DNA from: Caldicellulosiruptor hydrothermalis 108
Lineage (GTDB): Bacteria > Bacillota > Thermoanaerobacteria > Caldicellulosiruptorales > Caldicellulosiruptoraceae
NCBI RefSeq assembly: GCF_000166355.1
Contig: NC_014652.1
Span: forward strand, 62,001 to 126,000
DNA length: 64,000 bases
Reading direction: 5' to 3'
Under the pieces are notes generated by a model. That model saw only the letters and a list, made by a program, of their open reading frames with translations, did no database searches and was not told the DNA's origin. The translations under genes were made by a program, and so were the position numbers. Of the stretch, positions 18,773 through 28,645 are shown piece by piece (within the stretch, counting starts at the first letter, position 1; every line of letters begins with the position of its first letter).

Positions 18773-19487
18773 AGAAATCTTGCTTGAAAGGCTTGTAAAA
18801 ACTATAGACTGGGAGAGCATTGGGATTAATAAAGTCATCGGTATTGCTCGTAGCGAAGAGGCTTTAAATGTCCTGATAACAGAAAACGTGGATATAATTC
18901 TGACGGATATCAGGATGCCAATTATGGATGGACTTGATTTAGCAGAGTTTGTACACAGTAGACTAAAACATCCATTGAGTGGTTATAAAGAATTTGAGTA
19001 TGCCCACAGAGCAATTAAACTTGGTGTTGTGGATTATATCTTAAAACCATTTACCAAGGAAGAGGTTTTAGAAACTGTAAAAAAAGCGGTTGAAAAAGTA
19101 GCAGCTGAACAAAGTAGGCAGCAACGTTTAGATTCCTGTGAGAACAAAAACATAATTGATATGGTCTTTGATTTTATTTTTGCAAATTGTTCAAAACAAA
19201 TAAGCCTGAATGATGTAGCGGAGTATGTCCATCTTCACCCTGTGTATCTTAGCAGGCTTTTGAAAAACAAAACTGGAAAAACTTTTAAAGAGATACTCAC
19301 TGAAGTGAGGCTCAAAAAAGCAGAAAAGCTTTTGAAAACTTCCAGCTTAAAGCATTACGAAATTGCTGAGGCAGTTGGATTTTCAGATGCCCAGTATTTC
19401 AGCCAAGTATTCAAAAAAGTATATGGTATGACACCTATTGAGTGGAAGAAGCAAGTTTTGGAAAATAAAGCGAGGTTAAAAATTTAA
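18744..19487 (+). CDS. Short YesN-type response regulator with a shortened receiver (pair B)
   Basis: This 247-residue protein has a receiver (D55 in ILTDIRMP, K in ILKPF) joined directly to an AraC HTH domain (about 145-243), without the long middle region of the 515- and 529-residue relatives here. The receiver reads RLKHPLSGYKEFEYA around residue 78, whereas the others read like KPKIIVISGYDEFSYA. About five to seven residues that should form strand beta-4, just before the conserved Ser/Thr, are missing. The frame stays open, so this is an in-frame deletion rather than a frameshift. The DNA-binding domain looks intact, so the protein may work without normal phosphorylation, or may be impaired. 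Confidence 0.85.
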   Translation: MCTLLIVEDEEILLERLVKTIDWESIGINKVIGIARSEEALNVLITENVDIILTDIRMPIMDGLDLAEFVHSRLKHPLSGYKEFEYAHRAIKLGVVDYILKPFTKEEVLETVKKAVEKVAAEQSRQQRLDSCENKNIIDMVFDFIFANCSKQISLNDVAEYVHLHPVYLSRLLKNKTGKTFKEILTEVRLKKAEKLLKTSSLKHYEIAEAVGFSDAQYFSQVFKKVYGMTPIEWKKQVLENKARLKI

Positions 19488-19578
19488 ACAAAAAAGTTGT
19501 GTTTGTCTATATAGGCTATTGGGCATTTCACACTAAAATTAAAAGTGAAAAACAAAAATAAAGGGAGGTAAATTTTAA

Positions 19579-20883
19579 ATGAAAAAGTGGTTAAAAGTTG
19601 TGGCTTTAGCTATTTTAGTGGTCTTTTCAATTTCAGTTGTTTTAGTCGGTCAAATGGGTGAAAAAAAGGTACAAGGTGCAACAAATGAGCTTACATTCTG
19701 GAGCTGGGTTTCTGACTCTGACACCATAAAACAGGTGTATGAGCAGGCTATCAAAGAGTTTAACTCTACTAACAAGTACGGTGTGAAAATCAAGGCTGTT
19801 TACACTCCAGGTGAGCAGTACAAAACAAAACTTCAAACAGCAATGGCAGCAAACAATCCACCAGATATTCTCAACATGTGGGCAGCTGGTAAGATGAAAC
19901 CATATGTAGATGCAAAAAGGCTTTTCCCAATTAGCGACATCATGAACAAAGACCCACAATGGAAAAACAGGTATGTCAATGGCGTTTTTGACCTGACAAC
20001 TTTTGGCGGCAAAATCTATGGTATTCCTCAGATAAGAGTTGCAACAGTTATATACTACAACAAACAAATCTTCGCAAAATACAAACTCACACCTCCAAAG
20101 ACATGGTCAGAGCTTGTAAATGTTATAAAGGTTTTGACAAAGAACAATGTAATCCCATTCGCACTTGATGCAAGAGACCCGTGGATCTTGGCAATGTATG
20201 CAGAGTATATTGCAAACAGAATAGACCCGGACGCTTACAGAAAAGTTCAAAAAGATCCAAACGCATGGACAGACAAAGCGTTTATTGAGACAGGCAAGAA
20301 GATACAGGAGCTTGTCAAACTTGGTGCTTTCCCAAAAGGTGCAACAAGCTTAGATTATGTTGCAGCAAGAAATCTATTTGACCAAGGAAAAGCTGCGATG
20401 TATGTCATGGGAATATGGGATGTTGGGTATCTGTCAACTCAATCACCAGTCAAGAAATATGTAGGTGCATTCAAATGGCCAGCAATAGAAGGTGGAAAAG
20501 GCAATATAAACAACTTCCTCGCAGGAATTGAACAGGTCATTGCAGTAAGTTCAAACTGCAAGAACAAACAGGCTGCTGCTGCATGGCTAAAACTTTTATC
20601 TGAACAGAGATATGCAAAGGACCTGTTGGCCGAAAAAGCAGGGTATTTCCCGACAGTAAAAGTAAATCCCGACCCAAAGAAAGTTACAGGTCTGTATCTT
20701 GAGGTTTTGAATTTATTAAAGGACCAGAACACAAAAGATTCATTCACATACTATGATGTTATGTTTGGACCGATAATTGGCGATGGATTTAACAACACAA
20801 TACAGTCCATTTATCTTGGAAAAGACCCTGTTGAAGCATTCAAAAAGCTTGCAGAGATTGCTAAAAAAGAAATGAAAAAATAA
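19579..20883 (+). CDS. Sugar ABC transporter substrate-binding protein (transporter 2)
   Basis: This 434-residue family 1 extracellular binding protein (MalE-like) has a signal peptide at 1-34 (KKWLK, hydrophobic core, VQGA) with no lipobox cysteine. The mature protein starts ATNELTFWSW and contains MAANNPPDILNMW and YYNKQIFAKY, which are typical of oligosaccharide-binding proteins. AAGGGAGGT precedes ATG 19579. It leads the operon 19579-22731 and is followed by a stem-loop before the permeases. Its position next to the GH65 enzymes suggests alpha-glucosidic disaccharides or oligosaccharides, by context. Confidence 0.88.
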   Translation: MKKWLKVVALAILVVFSISVVLVGQMGEKKVQGATNELTFWSWVSDSDTIKQVYEQAIKEFNSTNKYGVKIKAVYTPGEQYKTKLQTAMAANNPPDILNMWAAGKMKPYVDAKRLFPISDIMNKDPQWKNRYVNGVFDLTTFGGKIYGIPQIRVATVIYYNKQIFAKYKLTPPKTWSELVNVIKVLTKNNVIPFALDARDPWILAMYAEYIANRIDPDAYRKVQKDPNAWTDKAFIETGKKIQELVKLGAFPKGATSLDYVAARNLFDQGKAAMYVMGIWDVGYLSTQSPVKKYVGAFKWPAIEGGKGNINNFLAGIEQVIAVSSNCKNKQAAAAWLKLLSEQRYAKDLLAEKAGYFPTVKVNPDPKKVTGLYLEVLNLLKDQNTKDSFTYYDVMFGPIIGDGFNNTIQSIYLGKDPVEAFKKLAEIAKKEMKK

Positions 20884-20890
20884 AAACTTT

Positions 20891-20923
20891 TGAGCCGAAG
20901 GGTAGTATGTGCTCTTCGGCTCA
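20891..20923 (+). other. Intercistronic stem-loop between binding protein and permease (transporter 2)
   Basis: TGAGCCGAAG (20891-20900) and CTTCGGCTCA (20914-20923) form a perfect 10-pair stem with a 13-base loop. No U-tract follows (ATCTAAATA), so it is more likely a partial stop or a 3'-end protector of the binding-protein message than a full terminator. Confidence 0.65.
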
Positions 20924-20982
20924 ATCTAAATATAGCAAGATAAGACAAAAAGCCTAAATAGAAGAATAGAGAGGTGAAAAAA

Positions 20983-21861
20983 TTGGAAAGAGCATTTGGA
21001 AATAAACTTGCTATTGCTATATTCATTGCACCAGCGCTAATACTTTTTACACTGGTTATTCCTCTTCCTATTTTGCATTCATTTTATATGAGCCTTTTTA
21101 AATGGGATATGCTATCTACAATGACTTATGTGGGCTTTGAAAATTATAAAGAGCTGTTTTCTGATGGAATATTTTTATCCTCAATTTGGCACACAATTGA
21201 AATAACAGTACTTTCATTAATTTTTCAGGTCACCTTAGGGCTTTTCCTGGCTCTGTGCATAGTTAACATAATAAAAGGAAGGAAATACTTTCAGAATGCT
21301 TTTTTTATACCTAATATCTTATCAAGTGCTGTAATAGGAATATTGTGGTTTTTTGTGTATAACTATGACTTTGGGCTTATAAATTCAATTTTAAAGAGCA
21401 TTGGCCTTGATTCTTTGCAGCAAGAGTGGCTTTCGCAAAAATATGTTATCCTTGCACTGTCCATCACAACATGCTGGCAGTGGGTAGGATATCATATGAT
21501 TTTGTATATCGCAGCTATTTCAGGAATATCACAGGATATCATTGAAGCAGCTATTGTTGATGGTGCGCAAGGGCTGAAAATGGTCACTAAAATAATAATT
21601 CCTCAAATTCGTCCTGTCTTGAGAGTTTCAATAGTTTTGATTATCACAGGTTCACTGAAGTACTTTGACATGGCATGGATAATGACTGAAGGCGGTCCAG
21701 ATTTTGCTTCTGAGACAATCGCTACATATATCTACAGAACAGCATTTAACAAACTTCAGTATGGTCTTGGCAGTGCAGCGTCAACCTTTTTGTTTGTTGT
21801 AAGTATTTTAGTTACTGTTCTTATAAATAGGTTTGCTGCTAAAAGAGAAGAGGTGTACTAA
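20983..21861 (+). CDS. Sugar ABC transporter permease, MalF-like (transporter 2)
   Basis: This is a 292-residue six-helix permease with the EAA loop EAAIVDGAQ followed by KIIIP. TTG 20983 is chosen because GAGGTG (20971-20976) sits 6 bases before it; the alternative GTG at 20974 lies inside that ribosome site. It pairs with the next permease, 21 bases downstream. Confidence 0.87.
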   Translation: MERAFGNKLAIAIFIAPALILFTLVIPLPILHSFYMSLFKWDMLSTMTYVGFENYKELFSDGIFLSSIWHTIEITVLSLIFQVTLGLFLALCIVNIIKGRKYFQNAFFIPNILSSAVIGILWFFVYNYDFGLINSILKSIGLDSLQQEWLSQKYVILALSITTCWQWVGYHMILYIAAISGISQDIIEAAIVDGAQGLKMVTKIIIPQIRPVLRVSIVLIITGSLKYFDMAWIMTEGGPDFASETIATYIYRTAFNKLQYGLGSAASTFLFVVSILVTVLINRFAAKREEVY

Positions 21862-21882
21862 GTTTTGTGAGGTGGTATGAAA

Positions 21883-22731
21883 ATGTTTGCAAAATACATT
21901 AAACTTTCTCCTGTGGCAAAAGCAATAATATTCGCATTTTTGACCTTTTATTCAATATTGACATTATTTCCATTAATATGGCTTGTGTACAACTCGGTAA
22001 AGACCAACAATGATTTTCTGGCAAATCCTTTCGGTTTGCCGCAATTGTCCAAACTTCAACTTAAAAATTACTATGATGCATGGGTGACTATGGGAATTCA
22101 GAGGTTTACGATAAACAGTCTCATAATCTCTTCTGTAAGTGTAATTTTTTCACTTATTATAAGCTCAATGGCAGCATATGCAATTGAGAGGATGATATGG
22201 AGGTCAAGCCAAAAAGTTTTGAATTACTTTTTAGCCGGCATCATGGTTCCAATACAGATAATATTGATTCCACTTTTTATAAACTTTAAAAAGCTAAACC
22301 TTTTGGACTCACGCATAGGACTTTTGATTCCAACAGTTGCATTTGCCCTGCCAACTTCGATTTTTATTTTAACTGGATTTTACAAAACAATCCCACACGA
22401 ATTAGAAGAAGCAGCTTTGATTGACGGCTGCTCTGTCTACAAGATATTTTACAAGATAATTCTTCCGTTGACGATGCCGGCTTTTGTAACAATTGCAGTC
22501 TTCAATTTCCTTGGCGCATGGAATGACCTTTTGATACCCCTGGTTTTGATACAGACACCAGAACTTATGACACTGCCTGTTGGACTTTTGAATTTTAGGG
22601 GGATGTATGGAGCTGAGCTTACCAAAATGTTTGCTGCAGTTGTAATCTCTGCAATACCAAGCATAATAATTTACTTTGTTTTGCAAGACAAACTTCTAAA
22701 AGGTATGATAGCCGGGGCTGTGAAGGGGTAA
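21883..22731 (+). CDS. Sugar ABC transporter permease, MalG-like (transporter 2)
   Basis: This is a 282-residue six-helix permease with the EAA loop EAALIDGCS followed by KIILP and the usual C-terminus MIAGAVKG. ATG 21883 sits 7 bases after GAGGTGG; ATG 21877 is too close to that site. It is the last gene before a terminator, so transporter 2 is a complete binding protein plus two-permease set without an ATPase. Confidence 0.87.
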   Translation: MFAKYIKLSPVAKAIIFAFLTFYSILTLFPLIWLVYNSVKTNNDFLANPFGLPQLSKLQLKNYYDAWVTMGIQRFTINSLIISSVSVIFSLIISSMAAYAIERMIWRSSQKVLNYFLAGIMVPIQIILIPLFINFKKLNLLDSRIGLLIPTVAFALPTSIFILTGFYKTIPHELEEAALIDGCSVYKIFYKIILPLTMPAFVTIAVFNFLGAWNDLLIPLVLIQTPELMTLPVGLLNFRGMYGAELTKMFAAVVISAIPSIIIYFVLQDKLLKGMIAGAVKG

Positions 22732-22760
22732 AAAGTGGAAATAAGGAGAAACCAAAATTA

Positions 22761-22797
22761 AGGGACTGGCAAATAAAGCAACGACCAGTCCTTTTTT
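22761..22797 (+). terminator. Rho-independent terminator of transporter 2 operon
   Basis: GGACTGG (22763-22769) pairs with CCAGTCC (22785-22791), followed by TTTTTTG. The stem is compact with a good U-tract. Confidence 0.8.
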
Positions 22798-22943
22798 GTT
22801 TGCCATAAAAAACTTTTTGTATCCAATAAATAACAATAATTTTACAAACCTTTTTGCATTTTTACCCACTTTAAAAGAAAGCAGGGGGTACTTATTATAT
22901 AAATTGTCAAATAAAAATAAACCAATTTGAAGGGGGATTTGTG

Positions 22944-24365
22944 ATGAACAGGTTGTTTTACTTAAGGAATTGGCGAATTGTGGGTATTGTGACAGCATTG
23001 ATTTTCTTGGCTGGAATTGTTTTGGGAATTGCCTTGATTTCTTCAAAGCCGGCAAAAGCAGTTGCCTCTCAGACTGTTTCCATCAGAGTTGGTATTTGGC
23101 CACTTGACAATGATGAAGCAGGCAAAAAAGCATGGCAAAAGTATGAGCAAAACTTCAAAAAGAAATATCCAAACATTAAGTTGATTCCTGATCCATATTC
23201 ATATTCGCCAGAAACATTTCTTCCAAAAGCAGAAAGTGGAGACTTGCCGAACATATTTTATACATGGTTTACAGAACCAAGAAAAATAATACCAGCTGGA
23301 TATGCAGCAGATATTACAACATATGCGAAAAAATATGGGTATGACAAAGCAATAAATCCAGATGTTTTAAAGCTTTTGACTTATAATGGGAAAATTTATG
23401 GTATTCCACGTGATGGTTATGCTTTAGGGCTTTACCTCAACATGAACCTTTTCAAAAAGGCTGGCTTAGTTGACAAAAATGGCCTTCCAAAATATCCAAA
23501 AACATGGGATGAACTTAGAAAAACAGCACAAATCATAAAGCAAAAGACAGGAAAAGCAGGCTTTTTCATGCCGAGCAAGGACAATGTAGGTGGCTGGCAC
23601 TTCACAGCTATCGCATGGTCATTTGGCGCAGAATTTGAAAAGAAAGTGGGTAACAAATGGGTACAGGGACTTGATAGCCCAGGTGCGGTTGCAGCATTGC
23701 AGTTCATCAAAGATTTGAAATGGAAATACAATGTACTTTTGCCAAACACACTGCTCAGCTGGGGCGATTGGATCAAGTACTATGGTACAGACCAGGTTGG
23801 AATGGTTTTGGCAGCACCAGACGTTATTAACCTGCCTGTTCAAGATTACAAGATGAGCAAAGATGCGATAGCAATTGTCCCAATTCCAAAGGGACCAAAA
23901 GGACAGTACACATTGATGGGCGGAACAGCAATAATGTTCTCATCAAACAGCACACCTGCACAGATTGATGCATGCTTTAAACTCCTTGAGGTTATAGGCA
24001 TGTCACCTAAGGTTAATAAAGAAACACTTAATGCTATTGAAATAAGCCTCAAAGAAAAAGCAGCTCAAGGCTTACCAGTTGGTCCAAGAGCGCTTCCTGT
24101 TTGGATAAATAAAGAAAGAGTTCAGGCAGAGGACGCTATCTACAAGAAATATACAAATGTCAATATGGCACTTTTCAAACCATACTATGATGAAGCGTTC
24201 AAACACTTGAAACCTGAAGAACCTTACTATACTCAAGATCTTTACAGAATATTAGATGGGTGTATCCAACAAGTTTTGACAAATAAGAATGCTGACCCCA
24301 AGAAGATATTACAAGCAGCAGGCAGAGAATTTCAGACTAAGTTCTTAGATAAAGTAAAAGAATAA
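22944..24365 (+). CDS. Sugar ABC transporter substrate-binding protein (transporter 3)
   Basis: This is a 473-residue MalE-like binding protein. The N-terminus has an unusually long lead-in (MNRLFYLRNWR) before the hydrophobic segment (about 13-34), ending KPAKAVAS with no cysteine; it could be a signal peptide or an uncleaved anchor. Features such as LPNIFYTWF and GKIYGIPRD fit this family. ATG 22944 is preferred over GTG 22941 for spacing from GAAGGGGGA. It is followed by a stem-loop and two permeases, then the GH65 genes. Alpha-1,3-gluco-oligosaccharides are a plausible cargo, by context. Confidence 0.87.
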   Translation: MNRLFYLRNWRIVGIVTALIFLAGIVLGIALISSKPAKAVASQTVSIRVGIWPLDNDEAGKKAWQKYEQNFKKKYPNIKLIPDPYSYSPETFLPKAESGDLPNIFYTWFTEPRKIIPAGYAADITTYAKKYGYDKAINPDVLKLLTYNGKIYGIPRDGYALGLYLNMNLFKKAGLVDKNGLPKYPKTWDELRKTAQIIKQKTGKAGFFMPSKDNVGGWHFTAIAWSFGAEFEKKVGNKWVQGLDSPGAVAALQFIKDLKWKYNVLLPNTLLSWGDWIKYYGTDQVGMVLAAPDVINLPVQDYKMSKDAIAIVPIPKGPKGQYTLMGGTAIMFSSNSTPAQIDACFKLLEVIGMSPKVNKETLNAIEISLKEKAAQGLPVGPRALPVWINKERVQAEDAIYKKYTNVNMALFKPYYDEAFKHLKPEEPYYTQDLYRILDGCIQQVLTNKNADPKKILQAAGREFQTKFLDKVKE

Positions 24366-24386
24366 ACCTACAAAGTAGCTTGAGGT

Positions 24387-24420
24387 TGGGGAGGAAGTGG
24401 TGAAAAACTACTTCCTCCCA
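24387..24420 (+). other. Intercistronic stem-loop between binding protein and permease (transporter 3)
   Basis: GGGAGGAAGT (24389-24398) pairs perfectly with ACTTCCTCCC (24410-24419) around an 11-base loop. The following ATAATTAAA is not a U-tract. It has the same architecture and position as the stem-loops of the other transporters. Confidence 0.65.
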
Positions 24421-24485
24421 TAATTAAATTCTTTGTTAGGGTAGCAAATGTATGTATAAAGCTTTTAAAAAGGTGGGATTGGATT

Positions 24486-25385
24486 GTGAATAAGAAAATG
24501 AGTGGGAAACTATCAAACAGGTTATCCGAAAATATTTCTGGTTGGTTGATTTTAGCACCAAGCATAATTCTTTTTACTTTCTACATTTGGGAGCCAATGA
24601 TCTATAGCTTGGTATTATCTGTACATGAAACAAAGGGATTTAGGATGGAGAGATTTGTTGGTCTCCAAAATTATATTGATGTTTTGAAAGACAACGTTTT
24701 TCATCAAGCTCTAATAAATACATTCTTTTACGTAATCTGGTCACTTATAATAGGGTTTTTAGTACCCATTGTTGTGGCTCTAATAATTAACGAAATGGTA
24801 CATTTGAATTCATTTTTTAGGTTTTCCATATACTTTCCCAATATGGTTCCTGGGGTTGCCGCGCTTGTTCTGTGGGGATTTTTGTTTGACCCGAGCGAAG
24901 GTGGACTTTTGAATGCTATTAGGATAAAGCTAGGTCTTCAGCCTTCTGACTGGCTACAAAATCCCAAACTTACAATTCCTCTTTTAATATTCATCATGAC
25001 GTGGAAAGCCGCAGGTTCAACAGCCCTAATTTATATTGCAAGGCTTCAGGGGATAAATCAGGAGCTGTATGAGGCTGCTTGCATTGATGGGGCAGGGATT
25101 TTTAGAAGAATTGTTCATATTACACTTCCTGAGCTATATTCCACAGCAAGAATGCTTTTAATAATGCAGATAATATTTGTCTTCCAGGTATTGTACGAAC
25201 CACTTGTTTTAACCGGTGGTGGACCAAACAACGCATCGCTGTCGTTGATGCTTTTGAGCTACAACTATGCTTTTGTTGATTTTGTTGCTGGAAAGTCTGC
25301 AACTGTAAGTGTACTGGTTACTTTGATTCTAATGTGTCTCACCTTCATATATATGAAAGCTACAAAAGAAAATAATAATGTTTAA
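24486..25385 (+). CDS. Sugar ABC transporter permease, MalF-like (transporter 3)
   Basis: This is a 299-residue six-helix permease with the EAA loop EAACIDGAG followed by HITLP. GTG 24486 is 8 bases after AGGTGGG. Its 3' end overlaps the next permease by 8 bases, indicating translational coupling. Confidence 0.87.
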   Translation: MNKKMSGKLSNRLSENISGWLILAPSIILFTFYIWEPMIYSLVLSVHETKGFRMERFVGLQNYIDVLKDNVFHQALINTFFYVIWSLIIGFLVPIVVALIINEMVHLNSFFRFSIYFPNMVPGVAALVLWGFLFDPSEGGLLNAIRIKLGLQPSDWLQNPKLTIPLLIFIMTWKAAGSTALIYIARLQGINQELYEAACIDGAGIFRRIVHITLPELYSTARMLLIMQIIFVFQVLYEPLVLTGGGPNNASLSLMLLSYNYAFVDFVAGKSATVSVLVTLILMCLTFIYMKATKENNNV

Positions 25386-26289
25386 AAACCTTGCAAGGGG
25401 GCTCAGAAACTTGAGTAGATTAGATTCAAAAACAAGTGGTATTATAAATTTTTTAGACCTCAGAAAACCAAGTGTAAAAGCACTTTATTATATACTTTTG
25501 TTTATTAGCTGTTGCATTGCATTTGTGTGTTTAGCACCGCCTTTGTGGGTATTTCTATCAAGCTTGAAGAATATAAAAGAATTTGCTCAGGTGCCGCCCA
25601 CAATAATTCCACATACATTTGAACCTCAAAAGATAATAACCACCTGGAAAACTCTCAATTTTACAAAGTACTATATAAACTCCTTCATTTTAGTAGCAGG
25701 AAGTGTGGTGTGTGCAATAGTTTTCAATGGCTTGGCAGGATATGTTATCTCAATCATCAAGCCGCGAGGGTATAGATTTGTATTCAATCTAATTTTATGG
25801 AGTTTGATGATTCCTGCAACCATCAATCTTGTACCTATTTTTAAGAATATAGTTGCGCTTAAACTAAACAACTCATACATTCCACTGTGGCTCAGCTATG
25901 GTGCAAATGCTTTTTATGTGCTGCTATTTAAAAATTTCTTTGATGAGATTCCAAGAGAGATCATTGAAGCTGCTAAAATTGATGGATGCCCTAACTTGAG
26001 ACTGTTTTACAAGATTGTTATGCCACTTAGCGTTCCAATAATAATGGTGGTGACAATATTTTCCATAAATGCTTCATGGTCGGATTTTCTCCTGCCTTAT
26101 ATTGTTCTAAAAAACCGTGAAAGTTATACAGTTATGATAAAGATATATGAAATGTCTTTCGGGAACACATGGATGTCTGCTGATATGAAGATGTTAGCAG
26201 TGCTTTATGCAATATTGCCACCAGTGGTATTGGTAATATTCTTCCAGAAATATCTCACTCAGGGCGTTGTAATTGGAGGATTAAAGTAA
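25378..26289 (+). CDS. Sugar ABC transporter permease, MalG-like (transporter 3)
   Basis: This is a 303-residue permease with a longer N-terminal tail (about 35 residues) before the first helix. Its EAA loop is EAAKIDGCP followed by KIVMP, and it ends GVVIGGLK. ATG 25378 overlaps the previous gene, so coupling rather than a strong ribosome site probably drives translation. The GH65 gene starts 56 bases downstream with no terminator between them, which supports a shared transcript. Confidence 0.87.
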   Translation: MFKNLARGLRNLSRLDSKTSGIINFLDLRKPSVKALYYILLFISCCIAFVCLAPPLWVFLSSLKNIKEFAQVPPTIIPHTFEPQKIITTWKTLNFTKYYINSFILVAGSVVCAIVFNGLAGYVISIIKPRGYRFVFNLILWSLMIPATINLVPIFKNIVALKLNNSYIPLWLSYGANAFYVLLFKNFFDEIPREIIEAAKIDGCPNLRLFYKIVMPLSVPIIMVVTIFSINASWSDFLLPYIVLKNRESYTVMIKIYEMSFGNTWMSADMKMLAVLYAILPPVVLVIFFQKYLTQGVVIGGLK

Positions 26290-26345
26290 TTGATATTTAG
26301 AAATATTTGGACACAAAAATAAAAAATGAATGAGGTGTTGACAGA

Positions 26346-28643
26346 GTGATAAATAAAAAGGGTAGCAGATATGTAAAAGTAGATCCATGGTGCATCATAG
26401 AAGAAAATTTTGACAAATCAAACATGAGGGTTTTAGAATCTCTGTTTACTGTGAGTAACGGTTACATTGGTACAAGAGGCTACTTTGATGAGTTTTACAC
26501 AGGGGATACTCACATCGGCACTTACGTTGCAGGTGTGTTTGAAGAAATATATGAAAAACCTTCGTACAAAGGAGTGCCAAACAGAACCCAGTTTGTTGTC
26601 AACAATGCAAACTGGCTGTACACAAGAATTATTGCAGATGGTGAGGAGCTTGACCTGAACCATTCTAATTTTTCGGAGTACAAAAGAGTGCTTGATCTTA
26701 AAAAAGGTATTTTGACAAGAGAATTTATTTGGCACACCGAAAAAGGGTCAAGTTTTAAGCTCAAGTTTGAAAGATTTATTAGCATGACTAAAAGCAATGT
26801 ATGCTGTCAGAAGATAGAAATCACATCGTTGAATAAAAGTGGTAAGGTAAAAATCATCAGTGGGGTTGATTTTTCTCACAAGCACAGGATATATGACACA
26901 AACTACTGGGAGGGCTTATTTAAATCAAATGAAAATGATTACATCTCTATTGGATGTAAAACAATAAAGACCAACAAAATAAGCATTGCAAACTTTAAAA
27001 TAGAGGCAAACAAGGCATGTGAGCAAGGAATTGTTGAAGGAGAGAAGATCATAGCAAAAGAGATGGTTTTTGATATAGAAGAAAATGAAACCATAGAGAT
27101 TGAAAAGGTTGTTGTTATAAATTCGTTTGATAGATTAAATGAAAATTTGCAGAGCAAAAATGGAAAGCTTTGTCAGTCCGTATTTGGTCAATATAGCTAT
27201 TCAAAGCTGAAACAAGAGCACGAAAGATTCTGGGAGAGGATGTGGGAAGAAGTTGATATTGAAATAGGGCAAGATAGCGAAAATCAGCAGGGTATAAGGT
27301 TCTGCATATTCCAGATGCTGCAAGCATACTCAGGCATGCAACAGGTTGTTGCTGGGATTGGTGCAAAAGGTTTAAGCGGTGAAGTATACAATGGCAATTC
27401 GTTCTGGGACAGTGAAGTTTACTGTCTTCCATTCTACCTATTTACAAACATTGATGCAGCAAAAAAGCTTTTAGAGTTTAGATACTATACCCTGCCCCAG
27501 GCACAACAAAGAGCTAAAGAGCTTGATTTGAAAGGAGCATTTTATCCAATCGCCACAATTGATGGCACAGAGTCATGTACGCTGTGGCAGCATGCGAATT
27601 TGCAGCTTCAGGTAAGTACAGCCGTTGCATATGGACTTTATCACTATTATATTGTCACAAAAGATGAAAAGTTTTTGTTTGAAAAAGGGACAGAGATATT
27701 AATTGAAGTTTGTAGGATGCTGGAGAGTAGGTGTCAACTTGGGCAAAAAGATGGCAAGTATGGCTTTTTTGGAGTAATGGGACCTGATGAGTTTCACATG
27801 ATGGTAAACAACGATTTTTACACAAATTACATGGCAAAAAAGAGTTTAGAGTTTACAATAGAGGTCTTGAAACTACTAAAAGCCAAAGATGAAAAATTAT
27901 ATAATGAAATAACCAGAAAAACAAAACTTGAAAGAAATGAAGTTGAAAGATGGGCTGATATTGCAAAAAATATGAAAATAATTCAAGACCCTCAGAGCAA
28001 GGTGTTTGAACAGCATGAAGGCTATTTTAACCTGCCTCATATTGAACTTTCAACAATTCCCGAAGACCAAATTCCAATATACAAAAATTGGGCCTATGAC
28101 AGGATATTCAGGTATGACATGATAAAACAGCCTGCAGTTTTGCTCTGCATGCTTCTTTATAGCTGTGACTTTTCTTTTGAAGAGAAAAAAGCAAATTATG
28201 ACTATTATGATTTGAGGTGTATTCATGAATCGTCACTGTCTCCTTCAATTCATTCTATTCTGGCATGTGAACTTGGCTATTATGACAAGGCTTATGAGTA
28301 CTTCAGGTATGCCACACGCCTGGACCTTGACAATTACAACAGAAACACTGAAGAAGGACTTCATATAACCTCGCTGGCTGCGGCATGGCTGAACATCGTC
28401 TACGGTTTTGGTGGTATGAGATCTGATACAGCGCCCATAAAGCTTGCTCCAATCATTCCAGATAACTGGAGTTATTATTCTTTCAGAATCAAATATAATG
28501 GAGCGGTATTAAAGATAGTTGTAGACCCACAGTATGTTACTATCAAAAAGCTCAAAGGTGCAGATGTTGAGCTGATGGTTTATGATAAAACCTACACCAT
28601 AACAGAAGATGAGATTAAAATCCCGCTTCAGAAAAGGAGGTAA
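26346..28643 (+). CDS. GH65 alpha-glucoside phosphorylase, probably alpha-1,3-specific (first copy)
   Basis: This is a 765-residue cytoplasmic GH65 enzyme with an N-terminal beta-sandwich (about 1-270), an (alpha/alpha)6 barrel (about 300-690) and a small C-terminal beta domain. The general acid is E482 in VMGPDEFH, followed by YTN. GH65 phosphorylases invert the linkage and release beta-glucose-1-phosphate, and a beta-phosphoglucomutase gene lies two genes downstream. Characterised members cleave maltose, trehalose, kojibiose, nigerose or alpha-1,3-oligoglucan; motif reading cannot choose among them. The GH87 gene in the same block favours nigerose or nigero-oligosaccharides, and kojibiose is the main alternative. 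GTG 26346 follows GAGGTG by 8 bases. Confidence 0.85.
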   Translation: MINKKGSRYVKVDPWCIIEENFDKSNMRVLESLFTVSNGYIGTRGYFDEFYTGDTHIGTYVAGVFEEIYEKPSYKGVPNRTQFVVNNANWLYTRIIADGEELDLNHSNFSEYKRVLDLKKGILTREFIWHTEKGSSFKLKFERFISMTKSNVCCQKIEITSLNKSGKVKIISGVDFSHKHRIYDTNYWEGLFKSNENDYISIGCKTIKTNKISIANFKIEANKACEQGIVEGEKIIAKEMVFDIEENETIEIEKVVVINSFDRLNENLQSKNGKLCQSVFGQYSYSKLKQEHERFWERMWEEVDIEIGQDSENQQGIRFCIFQMLQAYSGMQQVVAGIGAKGLSGEVYNGNSFWDSEVYCLPFYLFTNIDAAKKLLEFRYYTLPQAQQRAKELDLKGAFYPIATIDGTESCTLWQHANLQLQVSTAVAYGLYHYYIVTKDEKFLFEKGTEILIEVCRMLESRCQLGQKDGKYGFFGVMGPDEFHMMVNNDFYTNYMAKKSLEFTIEVLKLLKAKDEKLYNEITRKTKLERNEVERWADIAKNMKIIQDPQSKVFEQHEGYFNLPHIELSTIPEDQIPIYKNWAYDRIFRYDMIKQPAVLLCMLLYSCDFSFEEKKANYDYYDLRCIHESSLSPSIHSILACELGYYDKAYEYFRYATRLDLDNYNRNTEEGLHITSLAAAWLNIVYGFGGMRSDTAPIKLAPIIPDNWSYYSFRIKYNGAVLKIVVDPQYVTIKKLKGADVELMVYDKTYTITEDEIKIPLQKRR

Positions 28644-28645
28644 AT

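Noticed and set aside
18744-19487. Frameshift or nonsense mutation in regulator B
   Set aside because: The frame is open throughout and the AraC domain is intact, so an in-frame deletion in the receiver explains the short length; a short linker is also seen in regulator D.
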